From Deltaproteobacteria bacterium (GTDB lineage Bacteria; Desulfobacterota; Binatia; UBA9968; JAJDTQ01), in NCBI GenBank assembly GCA_028818755.1, contig JAPPNF010000011.1, positions 1-64,000 of the forward strand: 64,000 nucleotides of DNA, written 5' to 3'. A program made the position numbers and the translations under genes. Under the pieces are notes generated by a model. That model was not told the DNA's origin. It did no database searches and was given only the letters and a program-made list of their open reading frames with translations. Of the stretch, positions 60,102 to 64,000 are shown in pieces. Position 1 is the stretch's first letter, and every line of letters begins with the position of its first letter.

Positions 60102-61142
60102 ATGAAGGCAGTATTGGGTCTCGCGACGCTCGCGTTGTTTCTGTTCGGAGCTGGAAACGCGGGGGCGGCGGACTTCTACAAGGGCAAGAAGATCCGGCTG
60201 ATCGTTTCGTCCTCGCCCGGGGGCGGCAACGACACCTACTCGCGGTTGCTGGCGCGGCACATCGGCAGGCACATACCGGGGAACCCTTCCATCATCGTGC
60301 AGAACATGCCGGGAGCGGGCGGCGTGCGGGCGGCGAGCTACCTTTACAACAAGGCGAAGCGCGACGGCACCGTCATGGAACAAATCAACTGGGGCGTGTG
60401 GAACTGGCAGGTGGTGGGTGACAAGGCTCGTGGCAGCCAGTTCGACTTCAACAAAATGCAGGCCATCGGCGTCATCATCATCGAGAACGGCCTGATCTAC
60501 AGCCGCAAGGATCGCTTCAAATCGCTGGACGACATCAAGAAGTCGGGCAAGCTGGCCAGGGTGGGTATCAGCGGCAACCAGTCCAGCGGGTTCGTGATCG
60601 GAAACATTCTGGAGAAGCTGCGCGGCGAAACGCTGTTCGAGTACGTCTTCGGCTATCCCGGCGCGCGCCAGTACAGCCTCGCGTTCCGGCAGGGCGAGGT
60701 GGACGTCTCGGGCAACGTGACCTCTTCGTTCATGGATCAGCTCGGGGACATGTGGAAGGCGGGGGACATCGTCATGCTCGCCCAGACCGGCACGGTGAAG
60801 GGCGAGAAGGCCCCGGAGTTCCCGAATGCTCCGTTGCTCGAGGACCTGGCCAAGACCGAGAAGCAGAAGAACCTGGTGCGGGCGACTTTCCTGCTTTCTC
60901 GCTACGGCCGTCCGTACTCCTTTCCGCCGGGAGTCCCGGCGGACCGGGTCGCGCTCGTGCGCAAGGCGTTTGACGCCACCATGAAGGACCCGAAGTTCAT
61001 CGCGGAAGGCAAGAAGCTCGGCCGCGACGTGGACCCCACCAGCGGTGCGGACCTGCAAAAGATGTGGAAGGACTCGCTGGGCGCCTCGCCGGAGGACAAG
61101 GCCATCGTGTCGCAGATCTTCAACCCCAAGGGCAAGAAGTAG
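60102..61142 (+). CDS. TTT substrate-binding receptor, Bug family, copy 2 of 3
   Basis: A 346-aa receptor. The signal peptide (about residues 1-22, LATLALFLFGAGNAGA) precedes ADFYKGKKIRLIVSSSPGGG. It has its own strong promoter and GGGAGGTAAC site. It is nearly the same in length and sequence as copy 3 (shared WGVWNWQVVGDKARG, GKLARVGISGNQS, EKQKNLVRATFLLSRYGRP), so this is a recent tandem duplication. ATG 60102 is chosen over the track start. Confidence 0.92.
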   Translation: MKAVLGLATLALFLFGAGNAGAADFYKGKKIRLIVSSSPGGGNDTYSRLLARHIGRHIPGNPSIIVQNMPGAGGVRAASYLYNKAKRDGTVMEQINWGVWNWQVVGDKARGSQFDFNKMQAIGVIIIENGLIYSRKDRFKSLDDIKKSGKLARVGISGNQSSGFVIGNILEKLRGETLFEYVFGYPGARQYSLAFRQGEVDVSGNVTSSFMDQLGDMWKAGDIVMLAQTGTVKGEKAPEFPNAPLLEDLAKTEKQKNLVRATFLLSRYGRPYSFPPGVPADRVALVRKAFDATMKDPKFIAEGKKLGRDVDPTSGADLQKMWKDSLGASPEDKAIVSQIFNPKGKK

Positions 61143-61178
61143 CGCTGACCCGGCTGCAGGGTGTTGCGTTATAGCCAG

Positions 61179-61217
61179 GGGCGCCGGGGACATCGAGTTC
61201 CCGGCGCCCTTCGCGTT
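61179..61217 (+). terminator. Intrinsic terminator after receptor copy 2
   Basis: GGGCGCCGGG (61179-61188) pairs with CCCGGCGCCC (61200-61209), followed by TTCGCGTTT. Same GCGCCGGG/CCCGGCGC core as after copy 1. Confidence 0.75.
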
Positions 61218-61291
61218 TGGCGGCAGGTTCGCCGTGTTGTCTTTTTCGGGTGCTTGATGCAGGATTCCGAAAAATGTCCTGGGAGGTGACA

Positions 61292-62332
61292 ATGAAGGCA
61301 GTAATGAGTCTCGTGGTGCTCGCGCTGTTCCTGTTCGGCGCGGGCTCGGCAGGGGCGGCGGACTTCTACGAGGGCAAGAAGATCCGCCTGATCGTCTCGT
61401 CTTCACCCGGCGGCGGCAACGACACCTACTCGCGGCTGTTGGCGCGGCATATCGGCAGGAACATTCCCGGGAACCCGACGGTCATCGTGCAGAACATGCC
61501 GGGAGCGGGCGGCGTCCGGGCGGCAAGCTATCTCTACAACAAGGCGCGGCGCGACGGCACCGTCATGGAGCAGATCAACTGGGGCGTGTGGAACTGGCAG
61601 GTGGTTGGTGACAAGGCCCGTGGCGGCCAGTTCGACTTCAACAAGATGCAGGCTATCGGCGTCATCGTCATCGAGAACGGCCTGTTCTACACGCGAAAGG
61701 ACCGGTTCAAGTCGCTGGACGAAATCAAGGAGTCAGGCAAGCTGGCCAGGGTCGGCATCAGCGGAAACCAGTCGGGCGGCTTCGTCATGGGGAACATCCT
61801 GGAGAAGCTGCGGGGCGAGAAGCTGTTCGAGTACGTCTTCGGCTATCCCGGCGCGCGCCAGTACAGCCTGGCGCTCAGGCAGGGCGAGGTGGACGCCTCG
61901 GGCAACGTGACCTCGTCGTTCCTGGATCAGCTCGGAGACATGTGGCACGGAGGGAAGCTCGTCATGCTCGCCCAGACCGGCACGGTGGAGGGAAAGAAGG
62001 CTCCCGAGTTCCCCGACGCTCCGTTGCTCGAGGAGCTGGCCAAGACCGAGAAGCAGAAGAACCTGGTGCGGGCCACCTTCCTGCTTTCGCGCTACGGGCG
62101 TCCGTACACCTTTCCGCCGGGAGTCCCCGCGGAACGCGTGGCGCTGGTGCGCAAGGCCTTCGACGACACCATGAAGGACCCGAAGTTCCTGGCGGAGGCC
62201 AAGAAGCTCAAGCGGCCAGTCAACCCCACGAAAGGCGCGGATCTCCAGAGGATGTGGAAGGATTCGATCGCCGCCTCGCCGGAAGACAAGGCCATCGTGT
62301 CGCAGATATTCAATCCCAAGGGCGGGAAGTAG
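61292..62332 (+). CDS. TTT substrate-binding receptor, Bug family, copy 3 of 3
   Basis: A 346-aa receptor, signal peptide about residues 1-22 (SLVVLALFLFGAGSAGA), then ADFYEGKKIRLIVSSSPGGG. It is the same length as copy 2 and highly similar, with scattered changes such as KLFEYVFGYPG and WHGGKLVML that could alter ligand choice. GGGAGGTGAC precedes ATG 61292. It converges with the TctBA genes, which supply the membrane parts. Confidence 0.92.
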   Translation: MKAVMSLVVLALFLFGAGSAGAADFYEGKKIRLIVSSSPGGGNDTYSRLLARHIGRNIPGNPTVIVQNMPGAGGVRAASYLYNKARRDGTVMEQINWGVWNWQVVGDKARGGQFDFNKMQAIGVIVIENGLFYTRKDRFKSLDEIKESGKLARVGISGNQSGGFVMGNILEKLRGEKLFEYVFGYPGARQYSLALRQGEVDASGNVTSSFLDQLGDMWHGGKLVMLAQTGTVEGKKAPEFPDAPLLEELAKTEKQKNLVRATFLLSRYGRPYTFPPGVPAERVALVRKAFDDTMKDPKFLAEAKKLKRPVNPTKGADLQRMWKDSIAASPEDKAIVSQIFNPKGGK

Positions 62333-62362
62333 CACCCATCAAGAACAATCGGAGTCACAAGG

Positions 62363-62397
62363 AAGGGCGTCGGGGCCATGCAGTCCCCGGCGCCCTT
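62363..62397 (+). terminator. Intrinsic terminator after receptor copy 3
   Basis: GGGCGTCGGGG pairs with CCCCGGCGCCC around CCATGCAGT, followed by TTTCG. The hairpin matches the other two in core and position; it may also serve the convergent tctB. Confidence 0.75.
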
Positions 62398-62408
62398 TCG
62401 TATTCCAG

Positions 62409-62924
62409 TCACCCCAGCCAGGGCATGAGCACCCTGAGGAAATTCTCGGGCCCGGAAATGACCGGCTCAAGCCAGTGGATGTGCAGGATCTGGTCGAACA
62501 CGCCGACGAAGAACACGAGCATGATGGCGGTCAGCGACAGGGTCAGCGTCCAGCCTTCTTTGGCCTGGTACCTGAGATACAGCAGGGTGAATACCGGCAC
62601 TGTGATGAAGAAGCCGATCAGCAGGATGCCGAAGAACATGCCCAGGAGCCACCCGGCGAAGGCGAGGCCCCGGGCCGCCACCTCGGCGGCCGACATGGTC
62701 CAGTCCACCTGGAGGTCGCCGGTCTCCCGTTCCTGTCCGCCGGCCGGCTTCATGGAGCGGTAGGCGTCCATGACCAATTGAATCAGCGCCATCACCAGGA
62801 CCGGGACGCCGACGGAAAGGGGAAACAGGCCGGTGCCCATCGGCCAGTCCCGGGCGGTGTAGACCATGGCGGCGGCCACCACGGCGACGAACAGCGTGAA
62901 CAGGAGCGACGGTGTAGCGCGCAT
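62409..62924 (-). CDS. tctB: TTT small membrane subunit, second set
   Basis: A 171-aa membrane protein with about four helices (SLLFTLFVAVVAAAMVYTAR at the N-terminus; GFITVPVFTLLYLRYQAKEG later). It ends 76 bp from the third receptor, in convergent orientation. The tctA stop lies 2 bp upstream, so the two are coupled. With three receptors nearby, one permease pair may be shared by several ligands. Confidence 0.85.
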   Translation of the reverse strand: MRATPSLLFTLFVAVVAAAMVYTARDWPMGTGLFPLSVGVPVLVMALIQLVMDAYRSMKPAGGQERETGDLQVDWTMSAAEVAARGLAFAGWLLGMFFGILLIGFFITVPVFTLLYLRYQAKEGWTLTLSLTAIMLVFFVGVFDQILHIHWLEPVISGPENFLRVLMPWLG

Positions 62925-62926
62925 GG

Positions 62927-64000
62927 CTACTCTCCCTCCCGCGTGTCGCCGGTGAGCTGCCGGACCTTACGTTCCTGCTTGACGCTGTAGTAGATGGTCG
63001 CGATGGTGACCGCGAGAACCACCAGGACCAGCGGCTGGATGAGGAAGGAGGCGCCGTAGGCGCGGACGGAGATGAACAGATACCGCTCGATGAGCCCGCC
63101 CAGCAGGAACCCCAGGAGGAGCGGCGGCCGGGGCCATCCGCACCGTTTCATGACCCATCCCAGCAGCCCGAAGAGCAGCACCGTCACCAGGTCGAAGATG
63201 CTGGCGGTGGCCTGGTAAGCGGCCAGGAACACCACCACCGTCACCAGCGGCGCGAGGATGTTGATCCGTACCGAAGAGATCTTGGCGAGCTGGTTGGTGA
63301 AGCACAGCGCGATGACCGTGGCCATGATGTTGGCGATGGCCGTGCTCCAGACGATGGCGAAGGTGATGTCCAGGTGCTGCTCCAGCATGGCCGGGCCCGG
63401 TTGCAGGCCGTGGATCATGAAGGCGCCGATGAGCAGCGCCATGGAGGCGCTGCCGGGAATGCCGAAGGCCAGCGTCGGCACCAGCGCGCCGCCCTGCTTG
63501 GCGTTGTTGGCGCTCTCCGGCGCGATCACGCCGCGCACGTCGCCCGTGCCGAAGGTCAGGGCCGCGTCCTTGCAGGTGGACTTGGCGTGCCCGTAGGCAA
63601 GCCAGTCCACCACCGCCGAGCCCAGGCCCGGAATGATGCCCACCCAGGTTCCCAGGAAGGCGCAGCGGAGCATCAGCCACCAGTTGGTGAACACGTCACG
63701 GATGCCGTGCCCCACGCCCTTCATGGCCTGCTTGGGCACGCTGCTGATCTGCTTGCCCTCGATGACCATGTCCGCCAACTCGGGCAGCGCGAAGATCCCC
63801 AGGCTGATGACGATGATGTTCAGGCCGTCGAACAGGTAGAGTGAATCGAAGGTCCAGCGCAGCAGCCCTTCCTGCTTGTCGATGCCGATCATCGACAAGA
63901 GCAGTCCCATGCCGCCGGCGACGATGCCCTTGAGCGGCACCCGGCCGCTCAGGATGGCCACCATGGAGATGCCCATGATGCCCAGGGAGAACAGCTCGGG
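62927..64000 (-). CDS. tctA: TTT large permease, second set (truncated by window edge)
   Basis: The last 357 or so codons of a TctA permease. GLRSAVVDWLAYGHAK-like segments, GTGDVRGVIAPESANNAKQG, LAFGIPGSASMALLIGAFMI and QPGPAMLEQHLDIT mirror the first TctA. The track start at 63976 is internal: the frame stays open (PELFSLGI) to base 64000, so the N-terminal quarter lies outside the window. It pairs with tctB and probably with one or more of the three receptors. Confidence 0.93.
   Translation of the reverse strand, partial: PELFSLGIMGISMVAILSGRVPLKGIVAGGMGLLLSMIGIDKQEGLLRWTFDSLYLFDGLNIIVISLGIFALPELADMVIEGKQISSVPKQAMKGVGHGIRDVFTNWWLMLRCAFLGTWVGIIPGLGSAVVDWLAYGHAKSTCKDAALTFGTGDVRGVIAPESANNAKQGGALVPTLAFGIPGSASMALLIGAFMIHGLQPGPAMLEQHLDITFAIVWSTAIANIMATVIALCFTNQLAKISSVRINILAPLVTVVVFLAAYQATASIFDLVTVLLFGLLGWVMKRCGWPRPPLLLGFLLGGLIERYLFISVRAYGASFLIQPLVLVVLAVTIATIYYSVKQERKVRQLTGDTREGE

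Overview
This window looks like chromosomal DNA from a GC-rich bacterium. The gene order rplU-rpmA-obgE-proB-proA-nadD-rsfS is common in Proteobacteria and their deep relatives. The many Bug/tripartite tricarboxylate transporter (TTT) receptors, YtcJ-type amidohydrolases and short dispersed palindromes suggest an uncultured delta-/alpha-proteobacteria-like, Tectomicrobia-like or Binatota-like lineage. That placement is inference; there is no rRNA or other phylogenetic marker I can place reliably by eye.

Layout. (1) 1-9.8 kb is an accessory defence island with visibly lower GC: an IS21-like terminal repeat at the very edge, a tight three-gene unit (two unrecognised proteins and a roughly 1,830-residue DUF1998-type helicase resembling DruE of Druantia systems), then a protein with a HEPN-like RNAFEH motif. 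(2) 9.9-17.2 kb is the core block rplU-rpmA-obgE-proB-[methyltransferase-restriction enzyme]-proA-nadD-rsfS. A lower-GC type II restriction-modification cassette sits between proB and proA. (3) 17.2-21.3 kb holds four tRNA genes (Glu-CTC, Gln-CTG, Ser-GCT, Arg-ACG), gltX, an EamA-type transporter and small coiled-coil membrane proteins. (4) 21.4-38.9 kb is a scavenging region: HD oxygenase-like protein, DUF1989 protein, NodB-fold deacetylase, M20 peptidase, two YtcJ-like amidohydrolases flanking a peptide-type ABC transporter without ATPases, a third amidohydrolase, dienelactone hydrolase, VOC protein, M1 aminopeptidase and an alpha/beta hydrolase. (5) 39.2-41.1 kb is a NERD-nuclease/SF1-helicase fusion, again of lower GC. 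(6) 41.1-64 kb is an aromatic and organic acid catabolic region: two TTT sets, two ThDP enzymes, LigAB (extradiol protocatechuate 4,5-dioxygenase), a second LigB-like dioxygenase, PcaGH (intradiol protocatechuate 3,4-dioxygenase), class II aldolase/decarboxylase, acyl-CoA ligase, RraA-like aldolase, MFS transporter, a hicAB toxin-antitoxin pair, and three TTT receptors each followed by a near-identical terminator.

How the genes may work together. The 41-64 kb block could import aromatic or di/tricarboxylic acids (TTT, MFS), convert them to protocatechuate-like catechols (class II decarboxylase/aldolase, ThDP enzymes, CoA ligase), open the ring by either meta (LigAB, LigB-like) or ortho (PcaGH) cleavage, and split the product with the RraA-like aldolase. 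The 21-39 kb block could import and hydrolyse peptides or N-acyl/amide compounds. The most unusual material is the helicase-centred island at the left edge, the restriction-modification cassette inside proBA, the triplicated receptor-terminator module at 58.9-62.4 kb, and several promoters whose -10 box lies only 9-11 nt before the start codon, suggesting leaderless mRNAs.

Limits: all functional calls are from motif reading without database searches. Promoters are consensus matches by eye. The first ORF and the last (tctA) both run to the window edges.
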